Source of the DNA: an uncultured Clostridium sp.
GTDB taxonomy: Bacteria; Bacillota; Clostridia; Clostridiales; Clostridiaceae
Reading direction: 5' to 3'
Assembly: GCA_900548455.1 (NCBI GenBank)
Contig: URKQ01000014.1
Span: forward strand, 1-64,000
Length of the DNA: 64,000 nucleotides
A program made the translations under genes and the position numbers. The notes beneath the pieces were generated by a model that saw nothing but the letters and a program-made list of their open reading frames with translations, was not told the DNA's origin and did no database searches. Of this stretch, positions 1 to 8,269 are shown piece by piece (position 1 is the stretch's first letter; every line of letters starts with the position of its first letter).

Positions 1-84
1 GGAACCATAGGGTTCCTTTTGAAAAAGCTGAATAAAGTAATCAGCTTATAGGCATCACTGTAAATGCATACAGAGCCTATTTTA
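1..84 (-). terminator. groEL terminator region with three hairpins
   Basis: Downstream of the groEL stop there are three successive inverted repeats. A nested hairpin lies at about 48-82 (TAGGC/GCCTA with CTGTA/TACAG inside). A second, at 25-48, reads AAGCTGA...TCAGCTT on the minus strand and is followed by TTTTTC, which makes it the most likely intrinsic terminator. A third, GGAACC/GGTTCC, sits at the very left edge (1-17). Confidence 0.65.
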
Positions 85-1713
85 TTAATACATTCCGTCC
101 ATTCCCATTCCTGGTGCACCTGGCATTGGTGCTGGGTTCTTTTCTGGTATATCTACTACAGCAGCTTCAGTTGTTAAGAATGTTGAAGCAACAGAGGCAG
201 CATTTTGAAGTGCGCTTCTTGTAACTTTTGTAGGATCTACAATACCAGTTTTAATCATATCAACATATTGTTCTTTTAATGCATCGTAACCTATTTCTGT
301 AGAAGAATTTCTTACTTTTTCTACTACTACTGAAGGTTCTGCTCCAGCATTTTGAGCAATTTGTCTTAATGGTTCTTCAAGTGCTCTCTTAATTATATTT
401 ATACCAACTTGAACTTCTTGAGTTTCAGAAGTTAATTTAGCTACTTCTTCAATAGCATTTATATATGCTGTACCACCACCAGCAACTATACCTTCTTCAA
501 CAGCAGCCTTAGTTGCAGCAAGAGCATCCTCGATTCTAAGTTTTCTTTCTTTTAATTCAGTTTCAGTTGCAGCACCTACTTTAATAACTGCAACTCCGCC
601 TGCAAGTTTAGCAAGTCTTTCACTTAATTTTTCTTTATCAAAATCAGATGTAGTTTCCTCAATTTGAGCTTTTATTTGATTTACTCTTGAAGATATAGCA
701 GCTTTATCTCCTCTACCATTAACTACTACTGTGTTTTCTTTTGTAATCTTAACGCTATCACAAGTACCTAACATATCTAATGTAGCATCTTTAATATCAT
801 ATCCTAATTCTTCAGATATTACTGTACCACCTGTAAGTATTGCTATATCTTGAAGCATTTCTTTTCTTCTATCACCAAATCCTGGAGCTTTAACAGCAAC
901 ACAAGTAAATGTTCCTCTTAATTTATTAACTACTAATGTAGCAATAGCTTCTCCCTCAACGTCTTCAGCTATAATTAAAAGTTTCTTTCCTTGTTGAACT
1001 ATTTGTTCAAGAATTGGAAGTAACTCTTGGATATTAGAAATCTTTTTATCAGTTATTAAGATATATGGATTATCAAGAATAGCTTCCATTTTATCTGTAT
1101 CTGTTACCATATAAGCACTTAAGTATCCTCTGTCAAACTGCATTCCTTCAACTACGTCTAACTCTGTTCCCATAGTTTTTGATTCTTCAACAGTTATAAC
1201 ACCTTCATTACCTACTTTCTCCATAGCAGTTGCTATAAGAGCTCCTATTTCTTCATCAGCTGCAGATACTGCTGCAACTCTTGCTATGTCTTCTTTACCT
1301 TCTACCTGTTTAGAATATTTCTTTATTTCTTCCACAGATTTATCTACTGCCATTTTTATACCAGTTCTAATTAACATTGGGTTTGCACCAGCTGTAACGT
1401 TCTTTAAACCTTCTCTAATTATAGATTGTGCAAGAACTGTAGCTGTAGTAGTTCCATCTCCTGCAACGTCATTTGTCTTATTTGCAACTTCTTTAACAAG
1501 TTGAGCTCCCATGTTTTCATAAGCATCTTCAAGTTCAATTTCTCTAGCAATAGTTACACCATCATTTGTAATAAGTGGTGAACCAAACTTTTTATCTAAT
1601 ATTACATTTCTTCCTTTAGGTCCTAAAGTCACCTTAACTGTATCTGCAAGTACATCTACACCTTTAAGCATAGCTCTTCTTGACTCTTCTCCAAATAATA
1701 TACTTTTAGCCAT
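85..1713 (-). CDS. groL: Chaperonin GroEL (60 kDa, Hsp60)
   Basis: This is the ATP-dependent cytosolic chaperonin that folds client proteins inside a double-ring cage capped by GroES. The 542 residues match the usual family length. The N-terminus (AKSILFGEESRRAMLKGVD), the ATP-binding segment with GDGTTTATVLA near residue 86, and the flexible Met/Gly-rich tail ending GMGMDGMY are all present. It lies 28 bp behind groES in one operon. The start has a good AGGAGG ribosome site. Regulation is inherited from the CIRCE element upstream of groES, so HrcA control is expected. Nothing suggests a truncated or duplicate copy. Confidence 0.99.
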   Translation of the reverse strand: MAKSILFGEESRRAMLKGVDVLADTVKVTLGPKGRNVILDKKFGSPLITNDGVTIAREIELEDAYENMGAQLVKEVANKTNDVAGDGTTTATVLAQSIIREGLKNVTAGANPMLIRTGIKMAVDKSVEEIKKYSKQVEGKEDIARVAAVSAADEEIGALIATAMEKVGNEGVITVEESKTMGTELDVVEGMQFDRGYLSAYMVTDTDKMEAILDNPYILITDKKISNIQELLPILEQIVQQGKKLLIIAEDVEGEAIATLVVNKLRGTFTCVAVKAPGFGDRRKEMLQDIAILTGGTVISEELGYDIKDATLDMLGTCDSVKITKENTVVVNGRGDKAAISSRVNQIKAQIEETTSDFDKEKLSERLAKLAGGVAVIKVGAATETELKERKLRIEDALAATKAAVEEGIVAGGGTAYINAIEEVAKLTSETQEVQVGINIIKRALEEPLRQIAQNAGAEPSVVVEKVRNSSTEIGYDALKEQYVDMIKTGIVDPTKVTRSALQNAASVASTFLTTEAAVVDIPEKNPAPMPGAPGMGMDGMY

Positions 1714-1741
1714 TATTTATTCCTCCTAACACCTTTTAATA

Positions 1742-2026
1742 TTATTCCATTACTGCTAAAATTTCTTCTTGTTTTAAAATTATATATTCTTGTCCGTCTA
1801 CTTTTACTTCTGTTCCAGCGAATTTAGAAAATAGTACTCTATCTCCTACCTTCACTTCCATTTTTACCTCTTTACCATTTGAAATTCCACCTGGTCCAAC
1901 AGCTACAACTTCAGCTTCTTGTGGTTTCTCCTTTGCAGTTCCAGCAAGGACTATTCCTCCTCTAGTCACTTCCTCCACTTCTATTCTTTTAATTACTACT
2001 CTGTCACCTAATGGTCTGATATTCAT
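1742..2026 (-). CDS. groS: Co-chaperonin GroES (10 kDa, Hsp10)
   Basis: This 94-residue protein forms the heptameric lid of the GroEL cage. The family signature MNIRPLGDRVVIKRIE opens the protein, a mobile loop (EEVTRGGIVLAGTAKEKP) follows, and it ends with a conserved beta strand (GQEYIILKQEEILAVME). It is the first gene of the groES-groEL operon. A sigma-A-type promoter and a perfect CIRCE operator lie directly upstream. Confidence 0.99.
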   Translation of the reverse strand: MNIRPLGDRVVIKRIEVEEVTRGGIVLAGTAKEKPQEAEVVAVGPGGISNGKEVKMEVKVGDRVLFSKFAGTEVKVDGQEYIILKQEEILAVME

Positions 2027-2085
2027 ACTAAACCCTCCTATTGTAATAAAATATATTTATAATAAATTTTAATTTTCACTTTTTA

Positions 2086-2112
2086 TTAGCACTCACTCTT
2101 AACGAGTGCTAA
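2086..2112 (-). promoter_or_regulatory. CIRCE operator (HrcA binding site)
   Basis: A perfect 9-bp inverted repeat, TTAGCACTC-N9-GAGTGCTAA, is the textbook CIRCE element bound by the heat-shock repressor HrcA. It lies between the predicted transcription start and groES. Confidence 0.98.
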
Positions 2113-2125
2113 CCTTACAATATTT

Positions 2126-2154
2126 ATAATAGTTAATTCTGATTTTATTATCAA
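2126..2154 (-). promoter_or_regulatory. groES-groEL sigma-A promoter
   Basis: Reading leftward, a -35 TTGATA (2149-2154) and a -10 TATTAT (2126-2131) are separated by exactly 17 bp. Transcription would start near 2119, just ahead of CIRCE. Confidence 0.85.
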
Positions 2155-2215
2155 ATCTGTAATTTTAATAACCATGTTTAAAATTTGAGATTATATCAAA
2201 TTATCTTCTACTTTC

Positions 2216-2932
2216 TTAATGTTTCGAAGTTTTCCTGCTTTTTTTAATAGAATGCTTATGGAAAAAATCTATTATCTTATGCCCCCTCAAAACACCAATT
2301 AAAAATAGTGCTATTGAAAGTATTCCTATGATAATCATAGATAAATAATTACCATCATTTATTCCATTTCCAAAAATTGCAGATGCCACAATCCATGGAG
2401 CTCTTCCCAGTGTTGAGTAGAGAATAAAATCCTCTATTTTCACATTAGATATTCCTGAAACATAAACCATCAAATCCTTTGGTACTCCTGGAATAAAGTA
2501 AATAATAAAAATTACCATGTTATTGCTTCCAGCATCTAAAATCTTTTTAATTTTAGTTAATTTCTTCTTTTCAATTAAATTATTAATTCTATTTCTGCCT
2601 ATAATCTTTGCGGCATAATATCCAACCATACTTCCAAGTAATATACCTATGACAGATACTATACTTCCTATTACTGGTCCAAATATGTAACCACCTGCAA
2701 TTTGCATAACCTCTCCAGGAATAAAAAATATTATTACCTGAATCATTTGAAATACAATAAATGCAAGCACACTATAACTTCCATAGGACAAAATTAATTC
2801 TCTCATTTGATCTGGATTTTTAAATACTTCAAGATTACCAGAAAATTTTCTTATTACAAAAACAATTGCTAAAATTACGGTAGCTACTATGATGAAATTA
2901 AATACTTTTTTCCCTACTTTATTTTCCTTCAT
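2216..2932 (-). CDS. TVP38/TMEM64 family membrane protein
   Basis: This is a 238-residue integral membrane protein of the SNARE-associated (VTT/DedA-like) group. About five or six hydrophobic segments are visible, the first at residues 10-26. The centre carries the family's conserved glycine/proline-rich stretches: FFIPGEVMQIAGGYIFGP near 70-87 and YFIPGVPKDLMVYVSGIS near 145-162. Members are thought to act in lipid or membrane homeostasis, but the substrate of this one cannot be told from sequence. It is followed 26 bp upstream by the glycosylase gene and may be co-transcribed with it. Confidence 0.85.
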   Translation of the reverse strand: MKENKVGKKVFNFIIVATVILAIVFVIRKFSGNLEVFKNPDQMRELILSYGSYSVLAFIVFQMIQVIIFFIPGEVMQIAGGYIFGPVIGSIVSVIGILLGSMVGYYAAKIIGRNRINNLIEKKKLTKIKKILDAGSNNMVIFIIYFIPGVPKDLMVYVSGISNVKIEDFILYSTLGRAPWIVASAIFGNGINDGNYLSMIIIGILSIALFLIGVLRGHKIIDFFHKHSIKKSRKTSKH

Positions 2933-2958
2933 AAGATACCCCCATTTTAAACTAAAAG

Positions 2959-3837
2959 TTATATTTTAATATTGTTTTCTCTAGCATAATAAAATAAATA
3001 TTGCTGAGCAAACCCAGAAAGATTTCCAAATTTATTTCGAGCAAATTGCCTTATCTTTGGAAGTGACACATCCGGTGCAACATAAAAATGCTGCATTGCC
3101 CTCTTTACCCAAACATCTACTGGAAATGCTGAGTATTTCTCCATTGAGAATAGCATTATACAATCTGCCACCTTAGGACCTACTCCACTAAATTTCTTTA
3201 AACTTTCATGACAGTTATCATCATCTTCAGACTTAATTTCTTTCAAATCAAATTTACCTTCCCTTAAATCATTTAAAGTATTTAGTATATACTTACCTCT
3301 AAAGCCAACCCCTAAATTATCAGCATCTGCTTCATTTTCTACAGCGAATTCTTCTAAGCTTGGAAATGCATAGTACGTATTTTCCTTATACTCTAATTTC
3401 TTACCATAAGTTCTACTTATATTTTCAATGGCTTTTTTAATCATTGGAATTCTATTATTGGCAGAAATAATAAAAGATATTAAAAGCTCAAAGGGATCCT
3501 GCTGAAGTAATCTAATTCCATATCCAAATTCTACAGCAGTTTTTAGTAGCGGATCACTTTCAAACTCACCTTTAATATCTGAATAATTTCTTTTTAAATC
3601 AAAATAATCTAGCCATATATTATTAAAATCATCTATATTAGTATTATATAGAATTACGTCATTATCCTTTTTTTCTACTTCAATAACTTTTCCAAAAGCC
3701 ACACCTATATAATTTCCGTTCTCTTGTCTATTCCATCTAAAACATTGACCACAATCAAATATATGAGACAATTCAAAATTCTTTACATCTTTTAAAATAA
3801 TTCTTTCCTTATCTTCTACAACTGTTTTAAAATCCAT
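2959..3837 (-). CDS. 8-oxoguanine DNA glycosylase/AP lyase (OGG1 type)
   Basis: This base-excision repair enzyme removes 8-oxoguanine. The N-terminal OGG_N-like beta domain (FDCGQCFRWN) precedes the helix-hairpin-helix GxD fold. GVGPKVADCIMLF carries the Schiff-base lysine, and PVDVWVKRAM carries the catalytic aspartate, as in human OGG1 (K249 and D268). I place the start at the ATG at 3837 (292 aa). It follows GGAAAGGA at proper spacing, and the protein then begins MDFKTVVEDK. The longer frame back to 3900 has a hydrophobic stretch unlike the family. It probably forms an operon with the C_GCAxxG_C_C gene upstream. Confidence 0.93.
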   Translation of the reverse strand: MDFKTVVEDKERIILKDVKNFELSHIFDCGQCFRWNRQENGNYIGVAFGKVIEVEKKDNDVILYNTNIDDFNNIWLDYFDLKRNYSDIKGEFESDPLLKTAVEFGYGIRLLQQDPFELLISFIISANNRIPMIKKAIENISRTYGKKLEYKENTYYAFPSLEEFAVENEADADNLGVGFRGKYILNTLNDLREGKFDLKEIKSEDDDNCHESLKKFSGVGPKVADCIMLFSMEKYSAFPVDVWVKRAMQHFYVAPDVSLPKIRQFARNKFGNLSGFAQQYLFYYARENNIKI

Positions 3838-3917
3838 AGCTTTTTCCTTTCCATGAACCATATATATTTTTAAAAATAGTGCCAAGAATAGTCTCAGCAC
3901 TATATTCTAAAATTATT

Positions 3918-4325
3918 CTAGTTATTCATTTCTCTTTTTATAATCTCATCTAATAGTATTGCCCCATTTTCTATCATATAAGCACATCTTATTTCTTCTG
4001 TTCTATATAATTCTTTTAATGGTGCACAATCAACTTCCTTACATATCTCTTTAAAGCCTTCTACATATTCCTTGGTTAATTCTTTAATATAATCACTTTC
4101 ATGAGCTCTTTCCTTTGTAAACATAATTCCTATTACAGCTATTCCTCCAGTAATTACACCACACATTCCCTCAACTGCCATGCCACCACCAAATCCAGCC
4201 ATAGCTTTTAAGGTATTTTTATCAAGTTGTAAGTTATATTCCTCGTTAGCTGCATACATAATAGTTTCTGAACAATTAAAATCATATTCAGTTTTATAAT
4301 ATTTTTTCACCTTATCTAATAACAT
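3918..4325 (-). CDS. C_GCAxxG_C_C family redox-active protein
   Basis: This 135-residue protein belongs to the C_GCAxxG_C_C family, small cysteine-rich proteins with a presumed redox or metal role and no settled function. Conserved cysteines occur in FNCSET (about 19), GMCGVITGG (about 55), and toward the C-terminus (EICKEVDCAP and EIRCAYMIE). The glycine-rich AGFGGGMAVEGMCG segment is typical. The start has a GGAGAAGTT ribosome site. No close partner indicates its electron donor. Confidence 0.85.
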   Translation of the reverse strand: MLLDKVKKYYKTEYDFNCSETIMYAANEEYNLQLDKNTLKAMAGFGGGMAVEGMCGVITGGIAVIGIMFTKERAHESDYIKELTKEYVEGFKEICKEVDCAPLKELYRTEEIRCAYMIENGAILLDEIIKREMNN

Positions 4326-4489
4326 AACTTCTCCTCCAAAAATAAAAACATATGTAAATTTAATTAACCCTAATCCTTAGTTATTCATTAAGGAATCTTA
4401 TGTTAACTCTATCATTATACTATACTTTATACTATAAAAATTCATAATATGAAATACTTTATAAAATGTTCAGAATTATATTTTAACAA

Positions 4490-4524
4490 AAAAAAGGCTG
4501 CAAAATATTTTTGCAACCTTTTCT
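4490..4524 (-). terminator. nfnAB intrinsic terminator
   Basis: On the minus strand, AAAGGTTGCAAAA pairs with TTTTGCAGCCTTTT (one mismatch) and runs into a T tract. It ends the nfnA-nfnB transcript just past the nfnB stop. Confidence 0.85.
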
Positions 4525-4534
4525 ATTAATTTAA

Positions 4535-5917
4535 TTATTTACTTAATTCTTCATCTATTGAATTAGCAGCTTTTTTGCCAGCTTCCATTGCAAGTATTAC
4601 TGTAGCAGCACCTGTTACAGCATCTCCACCTGCATATACGTGTTCTTTTGATGTTAAACCAGTTTCTTCCTCTGCAACTATACATCTACGCTTATTAGTT
4701 TCAAGGCCTTCTGTTGTTGAAGGAATTAGAGGGTTTGGAGAAGTTCCTAAAGACATAATTACTGTATCACAGTCAATTACAAATTCAGAACCTTCCACTG
4801 CTTGTGGCTTTCTTCTGCCTGATGCATCTGCCTCACCAAGTTCCATTCTTATGCATTTCATACCCTTAACCCAGCCATTTTCGTCTCCTAAAATTTCAAC
4901 TGGATTTACAAGTAAGTCGAAGATAATTCCTTCTTCTTTTGCGTGATGTACTTCTTCTGCTCTTGCAGGAAGTTCTGCTTCACTTCTTCTATATACAATA
5001 TGAGTTTCTCCACCTAATCTTAAAGCTGTTCTAGCAGCATCCATAGCAACGTTTCCGCCACCTACTACTGCAACTTTTTTACCAGCTTTTATTGGTGTAG
5101 CATAATCATCTTTAAATGCTTTCATTAAGTTGTTTCTTGTTAAGAATTCATTAGCAGATAAAACTCCATTTAAGTTTTCTCCTGGAATTCCCATAAATTT
5201 AGGAAGACCTGCACCTGAACCTACAAATACAGCTTCAAAGCCTTCTTCATCCATTAATTCATCAATAGTAATAGTCTTACCAATAATTACATCTGTTTCA
5301 ATCTTAACGCCTAATTTTTTAAGATTTGCAACTTCATGTTTAACTACTGTATCCTTTGGTAATCTAAATTCAGGAATACCATAAATTAAAACTCCACCTG
5401 CTTGATGTAAAGCTTCAAATACAGTAACCTCATAACCTTTTTTAGCAAGTTCTCCAGCACAAGTTATTCCTGAAGGACCTGAACCTATAACTGCTACCTT
5501 TTTATTTTTCTTTTCTACATCTGATGTTAAGTCAACATTATGTTCTCTTGACCAGTCAGCTACAAATCTTTCTAGCTTACCTATAGCTATAGCATCTCCC
5601 TTTATACCAAGAGCACATTTACTTTCACATTGTAGTTCTTGTGGACATACTCTTCCACAAACAGCTGGTAGCGCTGTATATTTATTTAAAACTTTTGCAG
5701 CTTCTGCAAATTCTCTTTCTTTTACAAAATGTATGAATTCAGGTATGTCTATAGATACTGGGCATTTAGTAGTACATGGCTTAGTTTTACAATTTAAACA
5801 TCTTGAAGCTTCTTGTACTGCTTCTTCTTCAGTGTAGCCAAGGCAAACCTCGTTAAAGTTAGTTGCTCTTACCTTTGGATCTTGCTCCTTTATTGGAATT
5901 CTCTTCATTCTATCCAT
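4535..5917 (-). CDS. nfnB: NADH-dependent ferredoxin:NADP+ oxidoreductase, subunit B (GltA-like)
   Basis: A 460-residue flavoprotein of the glutamate-synthase small-subunit (GltA) family. The N-terminal ferredoxin-like domain has two Cys clusters, CLNCKTKPCTTKC and CGRVCPQELQCESKC. An FAD-binding GxGxxG (VIGSGPSGITCAGELAKKG, about 145) and a second dinucleotide fold (VVGGGNVAMDAAR, about 290) follow. No glutamate-synthase large subunit lies nearby. The partner gene, 1 nt away by overlap, encodes a ferredoxin-NADP reductase-like subunit, so NfnB of the electron-bifurcating transhydrogenase (NADPH, NADH and ferredoxin) is the better call than GltD/GltA. This role is inferred from family and gene pairing. 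Confidence 0.9.
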   Translation of the reverse strand: MDRMKRIPIKEQDPKVRATNFNEVCLGYTEEEAVQEASRCLNCKTKPCTTKCPVSIDIPEFIHFVKEREFAEAAKVLNKYTALPAVCGRVCPQELQCESKCALGIKGDAIAIGKLERFVADWSREHNVDLTSDVEKKNKKVAVIGSGPSGITCAGELAKKGYEVTVFEALHQAGGVLIYGIPEFRLPKDTVVKHEVANLKKLGVKIETDVIIGKTITIDELMDEEGFEAVFVGSGAGLPKFMGIPGENLNGVLSANEFLTRNNLMKAFKDDYATPIKAGKKVAVVGGGNVAMDAARTALRLGGETHIVYRRSEAELPARAEEVHHAKEEGIIFDLLVNPVEILGDENGWVKGMKCIRMELGEADASGRRKPQAVEGSEFVIDCDTVIMSLGTSPNPLIPSTTEGLETNKRRCIVAEEETGLTSKEHVYAGGDAVTGAATVILAMEAGKKAANSIDEELSK

Positions 5918-6780
5918 TACTTGTTTCCTCCCATTCCACAGCCTGTAAATTCAGAATTTTTCTTTGCTTCTTCAGCCTTATATATTGTTGATCTTTTTAA
6001 TGCTTCATCGAAATCAACTTTATGACCATCAAATTCTGGTCCATCTACACAAGCAAATCTTGTTTCGCCGTCAACAGTTATTCTACAAGCTCCACACATT
6101 CCAGTTCCATCTACCATAATTGGGTTCATACTTACTATTGTCTTAATTCCTAACTTTTCAGTTAATTTGCACATAAATTTCATCATTATCATTGGTCCTA
6201 TTGCAACAACTAAGTCATATTTCTTTCCTTCATCTATAAGAGATTGAAGACAATTTGTAACCATTCCCTTAAATCCATAACTTCCATCATCTGTAGCTAC
6301 ATAAACGTTTTCAGCCACAGTTTTCATTTCCTCTTCTAATATAACCATCTCTTTGTTTTTAAATCCCATGATTACATCAGCTTTGATGCCTTTACTATGT
6401 AAGTACTTAACTTGAGGATATACTGGCGCAGATCCAACACCACCAGAAATAAACATTATCTTCTTGTTCTTTAATTCTTCTGCACTTTCCTCAACTAATT
6501 CAGAAGGTACTCCTAAAGGTCCTACAAAGTCACAGAATGAATCTCCAACTTCATATTTCTCCATTTTCTTAGTACTACAACCTATAGTTTGTACAACAAT
6601 TGTTACTGTTCCCTTTTCCACATCAGTATCACATATTGTTAGTGGAACTCTTTCACCTTTTTCATCAATTCTTATTATTACGAATTGTCCTGGTTTAGCT
6701 GACTTTGCAACTCTAGGAGCTTCAATTTTCATTAAGAATATTGCAGGTGCTAAATTCTTTTTCTCAACAATTTTATACAT
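5917..6780 (-). CDS. nfnA: NADH-dependent ferredoxin:NADP+ oxidoreductase, subunit A
   Basis: A 287-residue FNR-like subunit (also annotated as sulfide dehydrogenase or ferredoxin-NADP reductase alpha subunit). It has an FAD-binding barrel (AKPGQFVIIRIDEKGERVPLT), an NAD-binding lobe (FISGGVGSAPVYPQVKYL) and a C-terminal cysteine set (GTGMCGACRITV and FACVDGPEFDGH) for a [2Fe-2S] cluster. The start is the ATG at 6780, seven bases after GGGGGAG. The frame extends further upstream to 6834 but lacks a ribosome site there. It is the first gene of the nfnAB pair. A 12-bp perfect inverted repeat about 85 bp upstream may be an operator. Confidence 0.92.
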   Translation of the reverse strand: MYKIVEKKNLAPAIFLMKIEAPRVAKSAKPGQFVIIRIDEKGERVPLTICDTDVEKGTVTIVVQTIGCSTKKMEKYEVGDSFCDFVGPLGVPSELVEESAEELKNKKIMFISGGVGSAPVYPQVKYLHSKGIKADVIMGFKNKEMVILEEEMKTVAENVYVATDDGSYGFKGMVTNCLQSLIDEGKKYDLVVAIGPMIMMKFMCKLTEKLGIKTIVSMNPIMVDGTGMCGACRITVDGETRFACVDGPEFDGHKVDFDEALKRSTIYKAEEAKKNSEFTGCGMGGNK

Positions 6781-6865
6781 ATACTTCTCCCCCATACCTT
6801 TGGATATTTTATTGTAAATGCATCTTAGCTTCATATAAATTTAACAGCATTAAGATGTATATATT

Positions 6866-6894
6866 AAAAATTTATCATTGTTTGATAAATTTTT
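6866..6894. repeat. Perfect 12-bp inverted repeat upstream of nfnA
   Basis: AAAAATTTATCA and TGATAAATTTTT are exact complements separated by TTGTT. The repeat lies in the nfnAB promoter/leader region. It could be an operator or a leader hairpin. The sequence is very AT-rich, so significance is moderate. It does not match the Rex consensus. Confidence 0.6.
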
Positions 6895-7173
6895 ATCACT
6901 TTTTAATTTCATAAAATATTCTTAAAAAATCACCCATTAAACCAACATTTTTTACCCTAACCATCTCACAATTATTATTCTATAATTTTATTTTACTATA
7001 GTCAACCGAAATATGAATATATTAAAAATTTTCAAACTATAATATTTTTATTTCATTTCCCTTTAAAACACCATAATTATAATATTGTATGCTCTGCAAT
7101 ATTATGTTATTATTTCGTTATTTTTTTAACTCGGATTCTTATAATATATGACAAAAACCGTGGTCAACTCAAA
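6895..7173. other. AT-rich intergenic region, no gene seen
   Basis: Between the nfnA leader and the hbd terminator I see no convincing ORF with a ribosome site. A 9-bp inverted repeat (ATAATATTG/CAATATTAT, 7079-7105) is present but has no U tract on the hbd strand. The region presumably holds the nfnAB promoter. Confidence 0.5.
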
Positions 7174-7207
7174 AATAAGAGCAATTCTAATTCGAATTGC
7201 TCTTATT
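7174..7207 (-). terminator. hbd (butyryl-CoA operon) terminator
   Basis: The 14-bp perfect stem AATAAGAGCAATTC/GAATTGCTCTTATT with a TAATTC loop is followed on the minus strand by a T run. It lies 8 bp past the hbd stop codon. Confidence 0.93.
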
Positions 7208-7214
7208 AGCTCTA

Positions 7215-8066
7215 TTATCTTTTATAATCATAGAAACCTTTGCCTGTTTTTCTTCCAAGCCATCCAGCTCTTACATACTTTCTTAATAAGCTACTAGCTC
7301 TATATCTGTTATCTCCTGTTTCTTTATATAAAACATCCATTATTGCTAAGCAAACATCTAGTCCAATAAGATCTCCTAAAGCAAGAGGTCCCATTGGGTG
7401 ATTAGCTCCAAGCATCATTGCTTTATCTATATCTTCTATTGTTGCAACACCATGGTCTAAAAGATTAACAGCTTCATTAATCATTGGTATTAATATTCTA
7501 TTTACTACAAATCCGGGAGCTTCTTTAACTTCTACAGGATCTTTACCTATTGCTACTGTAAGTTCTTTAATTGTATTGAAAGTTTCATCTGAAGTTTCCA
7601 TACCTCTAATTAACTCTACAAGTTTCATAACTCCAGCTGGGTTAAAGAAGTGCATTCCTATAACTCTATCACTTCTATCTGTGCAGCTTGCAATTTCAGT
7701 TATTGATAATGAAGATGTATTTGTAGCAAAAATAGTTTCTGGTTTACAAATCTTATCTAATTTAGAGAAGAATTCTCTCTTAGTTTCCATATTTTCAGCA
7801 ATGGCTTCAATTATTAAATCAACGTCTTTAACATCATTAAAATCATTTGTTCCAGTAATTCTTCCCAAAATTTCTGTTTTAACTTCTTCAGTCATTTTTC
7901 CCTTAGTAACTAACTTAGTAAGAGTTTTAGTTATACCTGCTAGATTTACATTTTGGAATTTCTCCATATTTCTAACTAACATAGTAACCTCATAGCCTTT
8001 TGTAGCAAATACTTGTGCTATTCCAGCTCCCATCGTTCCTGCGCCTATAATACAAACCTTTTTCAT
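7215..8066 (-). CDS. hbd: 3-hydroxybutyryl-CoA dehydrogenase
   Basis: This enzyme reduces acetoacetyl-CoA to 3-hydroxybutyryl-CoA in butyrate synthesis. The N-terminal Rossmann motif (CIIGAGTMGAGIAQVFATKG), the catalytic histidine region (VIGMHFFNPAGVMKLVE) and the C-terminal dimer domain (GANHPMGPLALGDLIGLD) are complete. The ATG at 8066 (283 aa) sits eight bases after GGAGGAG, which is better than the GTG three codons earlier. It is last in crt-bcd-etfB-etfA-hbd. The roughly 200-bp gap from etfA contains a strong hairpin that may set its relative expression. Confidence 0.98.
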   Translation of the reverse strand: MKKVCIIGAGTMGAGIAQVFATKGYEVTMLVRNMEKFQNVNLAGITKTLTKLVTKGKMTEEVKTEILGRITGTNDFNDVKDVDLIIEAIAENMETKREFFSKLDKICKPETIFATNTSSLSITEIASCTDRSDRVIGMHFFNPAGVMKLVELIRGMETSDETFNTIKELTVAIGKDPVEVKEAPGFVVNRILIPMINEAVNLLDHGVATIEDIDKAMMLGANHPMGPLALGDLIGLDVCLAIMDVLYKETGDNRYRASSLLRKYVRAGWLGRKTGKGFYDYKR

Positions 8067-8218
8067 ATATAACACTCCTCCATGATTTTATTATAAATAA
8101 CTTTTAAACCTTAATTTTACAAGGTCAAATTGTTAATTTATTAACTTATTTGCTTAAAATTTTTCTATAAGTTCAATACTATTTATACCATCGTATCAAC
8201 CTTATATATTTTAATTTG

Positions 8219-8255
8219 TAGTTGAAAGAAATTCCAATGGAACTCCTTTCAACTA
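8219..8255 (-). terminator. Hairpin between etfA and hbd
   Basis: On the minus strand, GTTGAAAGGAGTTCC pairs throughout (two G-U pairs) with GGAATTTCTTTCAAC around an ATT loop. No strong U tract follows. This looks like a partial terminator or an mRNA-stabilising or processing hairpin rather than a full stop. Confidence 0.7.
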
Positions 8256-8269
8256 TAAAATTATTAACC

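Noticed and set aside
4535..5917. Glutamate synthase small subunit
   Set aside because: No large subunit nearby, and a dedicated FNR-like partner overlaps it, as in nfnAB.
6831..6850. Rex-like half site (TGTTAAATTTATAT) upstream of nfnA
   Set aside because: Only one half-site resembles the consensus; the second matches 3 of 7 positions.
7079..7105. ATAATATTG/CAATATTAT inverted repeat
   Set aside because: Pure AT composition, no U tract on the relevant strand, no gene to serve; could be chance.
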